DNA from: Neorhizobium galegae bv. officinalis
GTDB lineage: Bacteria; Pseudomonadota; Alphaproteobacteria; Rhizobiales; Rhizobiaceae
Direction: 5' to 3'
Assembly (NCBI GenBank): GCA_000985875.1
Contig: CCRI01000005.1
Location: forward strand, 287,902-351,901
Length of the DNA stretch: 64,000 nucleotides
Below the pieces are notes generated by a model. The model was not told the DNA's origin, did no database searches, and saw only the letters and a program-made list of their open reading frames with translations. Made by a program: the position numbers and the translations under genes. Shown one piece after another: positions 50,301-57,075 of this stretch; position 1 is the first letter of the stretch, and the number at the start of each line of letters is the position of its first letter.

Positions 50301-53300
50301 TTTTGCTGGGTGAGGCCATTGGCCGCCGTGGTTGTTATGACCTGGTCAATGAGAGTACCGGCCTGATTGGTATCGCGCTCAACTTCAACGACAGAACCGT
50401 CCCCATTGAGCGTTTTGACAGATGTTATTGTCTCGCTATATGTGAGCGCACCCTCATAGCCGTAGACTTCTAACTTAGTACTGTTGCTCAAGCCGTCGGC
50501 GGCAACCGTTTTTGTCTTTATTTCCTTGGATGCGAACGGATTGTAGGAGTGGGTGGTCGTTTCGGTAGTCGTTGAACTGCCGTCTGGGTTGATACTGCCA
50601 GAGACCTGCTGGACCTGGAGAAGGTCGGCATGCCATGCCAGGGTTCCGGAAGTATTCCGCCCATCGGGGCTTATGCTGGATACAGTTCGACCGAATTTCG
50701 TATTGTTGCTGCCTGCGTACTGGTCGACAGTCTGCGTGACCGAGCCATCACCATTGATGGTCTTCTTCGTGACAGTGGTTACATCTGCCAACTCGTCCGC
50801 ATTGATGAATGTTTGGACTGTCTCGACGAGCCCGTCGGCACTCACCGTTGTTGAGGTCTTTGCGATCCTTACCGTCCCGTCGCCGTTAAATTTTGAGGAC
50901 GTGGTTGTCGTTGATCCATCGGCGTTAATCTTGCGGACGGTCCGCTCCAGGGTGTCAAAAATTTGGTCACCGTCGAGGTCACTCTGCGTGGAAATCGACA
51001 GGCCATTGGCAGATTTCGTGGTCACAACCTTGGAAACGAGAACAGTGCCGTCGGGGCTGAAAGTCGACTGGCTGGTAACCTGATCACCGTTGGCGACGAT
51101 AGAAGCAGTCGTCTCGCGGTCATATCCACCATCACCATTGAGGTCGATCCTACTTGTCCTGTGGAGGCCATTGCCGGAAATCGTTTCAACCGTCTTTTGC
51201 CGAAGGGCGTTAGCGGCGTTGCTCGCGGACACGGTTGTCGTCCTGCCACCGTCAGCAAGGACGTCCACCACTTCGACCGTCCGCAGGTCAACCGTTCCAT
51301 CTCCGTCGGCGTCGACTTCTTTGATGGCATGCAGGCCTGTCGCACTGCTCGTAGTCACCTCGCGGCTGACGAGCACCTCGCCACCGCCGTTGAAATCCGA
51401 GACCGTTCGCGTCGTGCTTCCATTGGCGTTTAAGACGGTGACGTCACTGGAACGGTGATCGATAGTCCCATCGCCATCGAAGTCCGTGGCAGTAGCTGAA
51501 CCGAGACCATTGCCAGCGACAGTGATCGTCGTCTCGGCGATCCTGTTGGCGGGACCTACATAAGGGCCTGCGTAACTCGTCAGCTTCTGGATCCGGCCGC
51601 CATCAGCGGTGAGCGCCGTGACGTCGACGTTGCGCGTATCGGCTTTACCGTCGCCATTCAGGTCCATGGTAGTGGTCGCTTCCAGTCCGTCCGGAGAAAC
51701 CAGAGCGGTTGAGCGGGAAATGACAACAGAACCATCAGGACTGAAAGTCTCGACGACAGTGGTTGCGGTTCCATCATCAGCAACCGAGCTGGACGCAATC
51801 TTCCAGGGAGAACCAAACGACCCTAGATAACTCTTTTGAGTAACGGACTTGCGATCAGCGCTGGTGACGGTCCTCACCACAGACACCTGTGTGGATCCCG
51901 CAAGACTGGTCACGGTCTCGACCATACTGCCATCGGTCTCCAGCGACTTGACCGACCTTGTGCTCGCATCGACTGTCAGGTTGGCGTCGATATAGCTCTC
52001 CACGAGTGTATCGAGGCCGTCGGCACTCACCGTTGTGACGGTCCGGCCCAGCTGAAGTATCCCTGCGCCGTTGTAGCGCGTTACCGTGGTAACCGCGTCG
52101 CCGTTCGTGTTTTTTATCGTCTGGGAATGGCTGACTGCATCGACGACGCCGTCCCCATCGACATCCAAAGTTTCGGATTTCGTGGATCCGTCAGCGCTGG
52201 TTGTCGTAATTGTACGGGCGATCAGCACCACCCCATCTTGGCTATAGGACGACTGCGTGTCGGTCGCCCCGCTAGCGTTAGACACGATGGTACGCAGTGA
52301 GTCGTAGGCGCCGTCTCCATCGGCATCTATCGAAATCGCTCTGTTCGTCCCTGCAGCATTCGCAACAGTTACCGTCCGAGACAGAAGTGAACCATCCGCG
52401 CTCGTCTGCTGCGTCGTTTGTGTCCGGTCTCCATTGGAGGCGACTGTCGTGATGTCCGACGTCAGAACATCGGCAACACCATCACCCGTGACATCGGCTG
52501 ACGTATTTTTAATAAGGCCGCTACTGCTGACATAGGACATCGCGTTGCCACGCAACGAGCCGTCTTGATTGTGGGCGCTCGTATGGACCGTCACGTTACC
52601 GGCCGTGACATTTCTGGTCGCGACGGCGATCACATCGAATGTGCCGTTGCCATCGACATCGGCGGAGGTTGTTTGTGTTCGATGGTCGGCACTTGTAGCT
52701 GTTTCGGTCGCCGTTACAATTGTGCCGTCCCGACCGCGTTCGGTTACGGTTTTCGTGCGAGCACCATTGCCGGCGACTACTGTCAATTCCTCCACGACAC
52801 GATCTGCAAGGCTATCGCCGTCCAGGTCAAAAGAGGTTGCTTTCGAAAGACCGCCGGATCCGGTTACGGTGCTCAATGACGAGACAACATCACCGTTTTT
52901 GCTGAACGTGCGGATGATGGTTGAGGTGGAACCATCAACGTTTTGAGCGAAAACCTGCTCCTCGTCGGCCAGACCATCGCCATCGTGGTCGAGTTCTGTC
53001 GTAACTGTGTTGCGGTCGGCACTCGTGGTAACCGTGGTTTGATCCAGTAGCGCACCACTTGCATCGAAATTGCCGATGGTCTTTGTTTGGATACCATCTG
53101 TGCTTTGGTTCGTGATTTTTGTCTGGGATCGATCGAAGGTCCCGTTTCCATCATCATCGAAAGATGTCAGTATAGAATGCCCGTCAGCACTTGTCGCGAT
53201 AACATTGATAAACGCTAGGCTACCGTCCTGGTTGGAAGCCCTAATCTCCGTCACAGTAGAACCGTCGGTCCGATCTTCGCTTGTCGTGTTTACTAGATAA

Positions 53301-54976
53301 CCATTCACGTCGGAGACAAGAATAGCGTCACCTACCGCGCCGGTACTTCCGTCCGCTCGGGTGAAAGTAGCCATACCCGATATTGCGGACCCGTCCGTGA
53401 AGGATTGACCTGAACCCGTCGGCGTCAGATCAATCGATACGATACCCAAGGACTCTAGTGTTTTCAACTCGCCATCAACGGAAACCCTGAACTGGCTCCA
53501 GCGCTCATCGCCTGTATCGAGCGCACCATTTGAATTGGTATCGAATATGTTTCTGATAGCCTCCAAATCCCCTGAAGCAGTGGGATCCCAATCAGTAAAT
53601 ACAAACTCGCTCGATCGGCTGATTTGCCCGTCGCCATCAGCGTCAATAACAAGGACGCCCGTTCCAACGCCTGCCCAAGCGCTTCGATAAACAAGACCCT
53701 GTTCATTGAGCCGTAAGAAGGTACTTGAATCCGTCAACAAATCGACGCTGATGCCGTTTCCATTGACGTCAAGAAGAACAGGGCCCCATGCTACGCCCCC
53801 AATGTCATCCAGCCCACTCGCCCAGTCGCCGTCGTTCCAATCACCCCAATCATACCCACCGTTCCAACCAAGACTACCGTCATTCCATTCCGGACCATAA
53901 TGCTCCGTGTCTTGATTATCCCGTTTGCCGTCGTGACCTCGCCCATCCCATGCCGGGCCATAACTTTCAGTATCCTGATTATCGCGCTTGCCGTCGTGAC
54001 CTCGGTCATCACCACCAGACGACCCGTCAGATCCCGACGAATCGCGCCCTCCGGTTGGCGAATTTACCGATGGAGAGCTCCAACCGCTGCCATTGTCAGA
54101 AAACCCGCTCGCTCCGTATTCTCCGCCACCACCCTGGTTGTTTTCATAGGAGTGACGAGAATCGATATCACCGAAACCGTTCGTAGATGCCGGTTTCGGC
54201 TGCATTGGAGTGTTGTAGACGCCTGACAGAGGGGCTGGGGCGGAAAGAGTTGGAGAAGTTTCCGTTTTCTGTTCACCTGAAAACTGCCGAGACAGGTTCA
54301 ACTCTGAAATAACGTCCAGGACGTGGGGCTCATGCCCTAAAGGAACCAAACCTATGGAACCTGGTAGTCGTGCCGAGGACCGGCCAGCTGGCACTAAGCG
54401 ATTAGGTTGTACCGATTCCTGGCTCCAAGGGCGGTCCTTCATGTATTGTTCAACGTTTAACCCATATTCCGTATAGCGTTGGTATCCCCCGGAATTGAAA
54501 AGGGTTGCTATAGCTGCACTTGTCGGATTTTCCAGGCGCTTCTGGATCTCAGACAGGAGCTTGGCTGCGACGCGGATATTGTCTCTAGGATTTTCGATAA
54601 CATCTTTTCTGTCTAAACCGGGAATTAGCTCCGCCCATTTGGGGTTTATATTTGCTGGACCAAATGTTTTCTGTGGATATCCGATGTATGGAGCGATTAC
54701 ATCATAGTAACCATGAGCGTTCTCTAGAAAAACTATCGCGGACAAGAGAATTTGGTCAATTCCGAATTCGTTCGCGGCGTCAAATATGGCCTTTTGGTTG
54801 TTAACAACTGCATCTACACCGAGCGAAGGTATGGTTTTGTAAGAATATGGAACCGCCGTTTGCAGTTCTCCTGAAGGGTATCTGCCTGGTTCATTATAAA
54901 ACTCGAACTTCGAAATCAGGCCTTCGAAGATTTGCCTGCTGCGTTCGGCATCTCGCTCGGCATTAGTTTGCGGCAT
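44393..54976 (-). CDS. Giant RTX protein with lysozyme-like N-terminus (type I secretion substrate)
   Basis: 3527 residues. ATG 54976 has GGAG six bases upstream. Residues about 60-180 look like a lytic transglycosylase/lysozyme fold: FGIDQILLSAIVFLENAHGY with candidate Glu85, FGPANINPKWAEL, and DNIRVAAKLLSEIQKRL ending LFNSGGYQRY. A Gly/Ser/Asp linker with two copies of GHDGKRDNQDTE follows, then PVLLDVNGNGISVDLL and an EF-hand-like DADGDGQIS (about 400-500). Over twenty ~54-residue DGDG/SADG repeats cover about 580-1840, and two DUF4214 regions about 1975-2220. Fourteen RTX blocks (GGAGADTL...ENLTFTG) reach about 3480. The end (TITNFVAAGTAHDVIEVD...LKNV) is the presumed uncleaved C-terminal secretion signal. 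Export by the adjacent HlyB/HlyD is expected; the outer-membrane TolC is not encoded here. Confidence 0.92.
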   Translation of the reverse strand: MPQTNAERDAERSRQIFEGLISKFEFYNEPGRYPSGELQTAVPYSYKTIPSLGVDAVVNNQKAIFDAANEFGIDQILLSAIVFLENAHGYYDVIAPYIGYPQKTFGPANINPKWAELIPGLDRKDVIENPRDNIRVAAKLLSEIQKRLENPTSAAIATLFNSGGYQRYTEYGLNVEQYMKDRPWSQESVQPNRLVPAGRSSARLPGSIGLVPLGHEPHVLDVISELNLSRQFSGEQKTETSPTLSAPAPLSGVYNTPMQPKPASTNGFGDIDSRHSYENNQGGGGEYGASGFSDNGSGWSSPSVNSPTGGRDSSGSDGSSGGDDRGHDGKRDNQDTESYGPAWDGRGHDGKRDNQDTEHYGPEWNDGSLGWNGGYDWGDWNDGDWASGLDDIGGVAWGPVLLDVNGNGISVDLLTDSSTFLRLNEQGLVYRSAWAGVGTGVLVIDADGDGQISRSSEFVFTDWDPTASGDLEAIRNIFDTNSNGALDTGDERWSQFRVSVDGELKTLESLGIVSIDLTPTGSGQSFTDGSAISGMATFTRADGSTGAVGDAILVSDVNGYLVNTTSEDRTDGSTVTEIRASNQDGSLAFINVIATSADGHSILTSFDDDGNGTFDRSQTKITNQSTDGIQTKTIGNFDASGALLDQTTVTTSADRNTVTTELDHDGDGLADEEQVFAQNVDGSTSTIIRTFSKNGDVVSSLSTVTGSGGLSKATSFDLDGDSLADRVVEELTVVAGNGARTKTVTERGRDGTIVTATETATSADHRTQTTSADVDGNGTFDVIAVATRNVTAGNVTVHTSAHNQDGSLRGNAMSYVSSSGLIKNTSADVTGDGVADVLTSDITTVASNGDRTQTTQQTSADGSLLSRTVTVANAAGTNRAISIDADGDGAYDSLRTIVSNASGATDTQSSYSQDGVVLIARTITTTSADGSTKSETLDVDGDGVVDAVSHSQTIKNTNGDAVTTVTRYNGAGILQLGRTVTTVSADGLDTLVESYIDANLTVDASTRSVKSLETDGSMVETVTSLAGSTQVSVVRTVTSADRKSVTQKSYLGSFGSPWKIASSSVADDGTATTVVETFSPDGSVVISRSTALVSPDGLEATTTMDLNGDGKADTRNVDVTALTADGGRIQKLTSYAGPYVGPANRIAETTITVAGNGLGSATATDFDGDGTIDHRSSDVTVLNANGSTTRTVSDFNGGGEVLVSREVTTSSATGLHAIKEVDADGDGTVDLRTVEVVDVLADGGRTTTVSASNAANALRQKTVETISGNGLHRTSRIDLNGDGGYDRETTASIVANGDQVTSQSTFSPDGTVLVSKVVTTKSANGLSISTQSDLDGDQIFDTLERTVRKINADGSTTTTSSKFNGDGTVRIAKTSTTVSADGLVETVQTFINADELADVTTVTKKTINGDGSVTQTVDQYAGSNNTKFGRTVSSISPDGRNTSGTLAWHADLLQVQQVSGSINPDGSSTTTETTTHSYNPFASKEIKTKTVAADGLSNSTKLEVYGYEGALTYSETITSVKTLNGDGSVVEVERDTNQAGTLIDQVITTTAANGLTQQKVWSGNHVAASLTKVTTNADGSTTTKTTYGSAIANGNITGVIHELTVNRSANGLTEEAIVTSVGKVAKTQSRAVDTDGEKTTVTSFYNSSNGVLLRAETVVESADGLSIELERDTDGTSGIDYRESSVIGADGRRTLTITQLNNDATVKERSTVVVSADGLSTTSTFDTNGDGQNDRMVTDVTVLNPDGGRTKTYSEFAGDGTTLLNRKITVSSGDGLTKITQIQTTGSGITDETQYDVFTIDANGNEVQSSTVQYKDGSRRSAFTVTRMRDGRTLTNFDYNGDGVIDQYQWDSSDKTGNRQQSIGYPTGKSWRTGLGDASANGYLIAEVDNGLSTLIDKFAPDDPLNPGGARAILGRETISRSALLDGSYVWRAISAEGVVTSTVGHTLEGNNIDLISWTNVRGTSGSVRIEKSLEDDYLYRMQRIHDVAIDRDMQNSEREQLGSYILNGALNAKQIATDLLNGYEFKTYYGTLTNVAFINVVYQNAFGRSASLAETQEWLGKLNGATLTRADLLVAIADSAEHRVVGNQHTIDNVTSGNYLHSTDKILAANTVVRIFNVLLDRDPTNAEILARAATLTAGSKSQYQIAGEVLASSAFTSLYGSLSNAAFIERLFMNTFGRSATTSEMAFWTSALVAGTSRADMAVVLSAETSASVTTPGKGLALTGTTAIDVLVADAGNDFADGLAGNDIILTRSGNDTLNGGAGADTLVGGSGDDTYVVDAAGDVVVELAGEGVDTVQTALATHTLAADVENLTFTGTTAAFAGTGNSLDNVIRGGAGADTLNGGAGNDTLTGGLGNDTYVVDSIGDVVVENAGEGIDTIRTTLSSYSIAAQTEIENLTFVGSGDFTGTGNAAANVLTGGAGNDILDGGAGIDTMVGGLGNDIFVVDVATDVVTEAASGGTDEIRTALASYSLAALANVENLTYTGAEAFTGTGNAAANTIRGGSGNDTLNGGAGADTLVGGSGDDTYVVDAAGDVVVELAGEGVDTVQTALATHTLAADVENLTFTGTTAAFAGTGNSLDNVIRGGAGADTLDGGTGNDTLIGGTGIDRMIGGTGDDTLVVDVAGDIIVENAGEGTDTVQTALASYSLAALANVENLTYTGTAAFSGTGNSLDNVIRGGVAADTLDGMAGNDTLIGGLGNDTYTVDTTGDVVVENGGEGIDTVRTALSDYTLGANVENLTYTGTGTFAGTGNELDNALAGGAGADTLAGGAGNDSYVVGAGDTVIENAGGGIDTVQTALSSYTLGANVENLTFTGTGAFTGTGNALDNIIRGGAGVDTLTGGVGNDTYVVTAGDIVVENAGEGTDTIETALATYTLGDHLENLTFTGAVAFTGTGNALDNVITGGVAADRLTGGAGNDTLDGKAGTDTMIGGTGDDTYVVDNANDVVTENANEGTDEIRTSLAAYSLATRVNVENLDYTGTAAFTGTGNVSANVLRGGTGNDTLDGGAGADTLIGGLGNDIYVVDNVDDAIVEGVNEGTDTIRTALASFTLAANVENLTYTGTTVAFTGTGNILANLITGGSGADTLSGGGGDDTLNGGVGADTLIGDEGDDTYIIDNAGDVVTENANEGVDTVQTALATYSLATMANVENLTYTGTAAFTGTGNDRNNVIVGAFLQANTLDGGIGDDTLWGGLANDIYIVDSLGDLVVEDVGGGTDTIRTVVNTYSLGPAANVENLAFVGTGDFTGTGNAAANVLTGGAGNDILDGGAGIDTMIGGLGNDIFVVDVATDVVTEAASGGTDEIRTALASYSLAALANVENLTYTGAEAFTGTGNAAANTIRGASGNDTLNGGAGADTLVGGSGDDTYVVDAAGDVVVELAGEGVDTVQTALATHTLADNIENLRFTGTTAFTGTGNELDNIIVGGAGVNTLTGGAGNDILTGGAASDIFVYTAGFGHDTITNFVAAGTAHDVIEVDHAVFLDWAALLAASSQSGADTIIRAGADNSITLKNVAVNTLQSNDFRFV
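44781..45265 (-). repeat. Near-identical DNA repeat in RTX gene, copy 1
   Basis: About 485 bp are almost the same, base for base, as 47301-47785, differing at only a scatter of positions. They include the stretch starting GCAAGCGTATGCGTCGCAAG at both sites. The identity is far above that of the other RTX blocks, indicating recent duplication or gene conversion inside the gene. Confidence 0.85.
47177..47785 (-). repeat. Near-identical DNA repeat in RTX gene, copy 2
   Basis: The 47301-47785 part matches 44781-45265, and the 47177-47462 part matches 47929-48214. The two overlapping matches show that this block is the shared parent or product of two separate duplications in the RTX array. Confidence 0.85.
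47929..48214 (-). repeat. Near-identical DNA repeat in RTX gene, copy 3
   Basis: About 285 bp match 47177-47462 almost exactly, from GTCGTTTCCAG through CAATGTGTCATTGCCGGAG. It is the first RTX block after the DUF4214 regions. Confidence 0.85.
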
Positions 54977-55008
54977 AACTTTCTCCAAGGTAACCATGAG
55001 GAGCAATA

Positions 55009-55467
55009 TTAGTGAGGCGCACGGAGCGTTAAAACCGCGCGGATAGCCAAAATAGAGAGACTAATCACAGGCAACACACCGTAGCTTATTCCGACTACGA
55101 CATCGCAGATCCGATACTCCCCGGAAAAGGCTGGGGGAAGTTTATAGTCTGTAAAATCATAGGTTAGAAAACACGGAGATTCTCCTGTGCCAAGTACACC
55201 CCAAACCAGCCTCCAATTTGTTGCCAGATTCACAATGCATATACAGCTTCCCAAAGCTAGTCCGCCTAGACTTGTGACGGCTTTACCACTCTTTCTAGCA
55301 TAGTTCATCTCGCGGAAATTGATGATCCAGTGTCCCAGGAAAAACAATGAACTTAATCTCGCACCAACTGCGAACGCATCGATACTACCGTGTGTGCATG
55401 TCTCAGAATATCCTAGTAGCTGGACTAGAAAACCGACGACTAGGAATCCGCTCGAAAGCCAAATCAT
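55009..55467 (-). CDS. Four-span membrane protein beside RTX gene (candidate immunity/accessory)
   Basis: This 152-residue hydrophobic protein has about four membrane segments: about 4-20, 35-50, 66-85 and 122-147. Loops contain GYSETCTHGSIDAFAVGARL and VWGVLGTGESPCF, then AFSGEYRI. It lies 32 bp upstream of the giant RTX gene on the same strand and 166 bp after the hlyD-type gene. A paralogue at 61239-61721 is about 70% identical by hand alignment and keeps the same upstream DNA. I recognise no family. A small multi-span protein placed next to a secreted protein with a wall-degrading-like domain would suit an immunity role; this is inference. No strong ribosome site is seen. Confidence 0.8.
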   Translation of the reverse strand: MIWLSSGFLVVGFLVQLLGYSETCTHGSIDAFAVGARLSSLFFLGHWIINFREMNYARKSGKAVTSLGGLALGSCICIVNLATNWRLVWGVLGTGESPCFLTYDFTDYKLPPAFSGEYRICDVVVGISYGVLPVISLSILAIRAVLTLRAPH

Positions 55468-55529
55468 CTGAAAATATCCGAACTATTATTATGGGATTCT
55501 AGGGGATAATTTCCTGTTGGAGCGAGGAG

Positions 55530-55608
55530 GCTCGGCTGCCGACGGTAGTTTTCTGGTCTGAGCCAGCAGTTGAATGTCGAGGCTCCTGAATTGAAACAAG
55601 ACATCTAC
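55530..55608 (-). promoter_or_regulatory. Conserved upstream element A with 11-bp palindrome
   Basis: About 80 bp here align with 61783-61861, upstream of the paralogous membrane gene. Shared blocks are CTCGGCTGCCGA, the tract ending TTGAAACAAG, and CATCTA. TCGGCTGCCGA (55532-55542) is a perfect odd-centred palindrome in both. Conservation outside coding DNA suggests a promoter/operator for the membrane gene and the RTX gene. Confidence 0.55.
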
Positions 55609-55633
55609 TAAAAACCTTGCAGCTGTCGCATCA

Positions 55634-57073
55634 TTAACGTTCCCTTGCCGCCCGAGCTGTGTGCTCAATCAATGGTGAGAAAACATACTCCAGGATCCGG
55701 CGGTCGCCGGTTTTGATCTCGACGGTAGTTGCCATGCCCGGCGAAACCTTAATTGCCCGCCCATCCACCGGAATCGATGTGTCTGCCAGTTTGACAGTTA
55801 CTGGAAAAACAAGGTTCTGGACCCGTTCTGCTCCGGCGAACACATTTGCATTGGAGGCGGTGGGATCGCCTTCCAGTCTGGCTGCATCAGGCTCGGGAAT
55901 TGCGTCTGCGGAAACTTTTGAAACCGTCCCTTGAAGCGTCCCATACCGGGTGAACGGAAAAGCTTCCAGTTTGACAACAGCCTCCTGGCCCACACTGACG
56001 AAACCAATGTCCTTGTTCTGCAAGTAGACTTCAGTCTCGATTTCAGCATCATCGGGAACGATACGCATGAGTTCCTGGCCGGAGCTGACAACCTGCCCGA
56101 TGCTCGTGATGGAGGACGCCTGAACCACCCCATTGCTCGGGCTTTTGAGCGTCATCTGGCTTTGGATGGTCGTCGCTTTTGCAAGCCGCTGTTCTAATTC
56201 TTCGATCGCGCGCTCCAGGACACCAAGTTTTTCCATCTGTTCTGCCAGAAATGTCCTTTCCGCTTTCTCGATCTCATGCTGCAGGACCGTGATCCCCGCA
56301 CCAGCCTCAGCGAATTGACCTTTTTGTGCAACCAGTTGAGTAGCTTGCTCCTTCAGCACCTCTGTCGCATCCATAACGCTGGACACCGAACCTGCACTCC
56401 TGTCGACGAGAATCGAGCGCATGTCGACGCGCTCCTGTAAGGTCGAAACCAGGGAGGCTTGAGCCGCGATCATCTCCTGGAGATTATCACTTTGAACCTG
56501 CTTTTGAGCCTTCTGTGCTCGAAGGGAGGTGAGCATCACATCCAGTTGCAGGAGTTCTGCCTGCAGTTGTCTTTCTTCTCGCCTTCGCAGGGAAACTGCC
56601 GTGCGTATTGGCCAATCAATGGCAGCCGATAATAATTTCCCTTGCTGTGCTGCGTCGATCGCGACCTCCCGGCGCAGCAGCTCCGCCTGCGTTGAGGCCA
56701 ATGTTTGCGACAGTTCTGCGACATTGGTGTCAGCCTCAGCCGAATCAAGCACGACAAGGACCTGCCCCTCCTCAACCCTCGTACCGTTCACTGGAGGTAG
56801 CGCTTTGACCTTCCCAGCGATAAGCGGCTGAACAACCTTTACTTTGCCGACCGGCTGGACCTTGCCTTGTGCAACTGCGATAATGTCAAGCCGGCCAAAA
56901 TAGGACCATACCAGGGAGATGGTGACGAAGGCGCAGATGATCACGATGAAGGCCCCCTTCACCGGCGATGGCGGCGTTTCCAAAACCTCCAGGGCCGGCC
57001 CCAGGAATTCGTAGTCACCGCGTGCAGTAGGGCGCGTAGTGGTGCGAGGTAGATTGGAAGCAGAGTCAGACAT
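55634..57073 (-). CDS. Type I secretion membrane-fusion protein (HlyD family)
   Basis: This 479-residue adaptor has one N-terminal span (GAFIVIICAFVTISLVWSYF), a lipoyl half-motif region (VVQPLIAGKVKALPPVNGTR, EEGQVLVVLDSAEAD) and a long coiled coil of about 200 residues. The second lipoyl half reads LKSPSNGVVQASSITSIGQV, then VYLQNKDIGFVSVGQEAVVK. The C-terminus is PGMATTVEIKTGDRRILEYV. The start at 57073 lies two bases after the hlyB-type stop, so the pair is coupled. It would bridge the inner-membrane ATPase to a TolC-type channel. Confidence 0.95.
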   Translation of the reverse strand: MSDSASNLPRTTTRPTARGDYEFLGPALEVLETPPSPVKGAFIVIICAFVTISLVWSYFGRLDIIAVAQGKVQPVGKVKVVQPLIAGKVKALPPVNGTRVEEGQVLVVLDSAEADTNVAELSQTLASTQAELLRREVAIDAAQQGKLLSAAIDWPIRTAVSLRRREERQLQAELLQLDVMLTSLRAQKAQKQVQSDNLQEMIAAQASLVSTLQERVDMRSILVDRSAGSVSSVMDATEVLKEQATQLVAQKGQFAEAGAGITVLQHEIEKAERTFLAEQMEKLGVLERAIEELEQRLAKATTIQSQMTLKSPSNGVVQASSITSIGQVVSSGQELMRIVPDDAEIETEVYLQNKDIGFVSVGQEAVVKLEAFPFTRYGTLQGTVSKVSADAIPEPDAARLEGDPTASNANVFAGAERVQNLVFPVTVKLADTSIPVDGRAIKVSPGMATTVEIKTGDRRILEYVFSPLIEHTARAARER

Positions 57074-57075
57074 GT

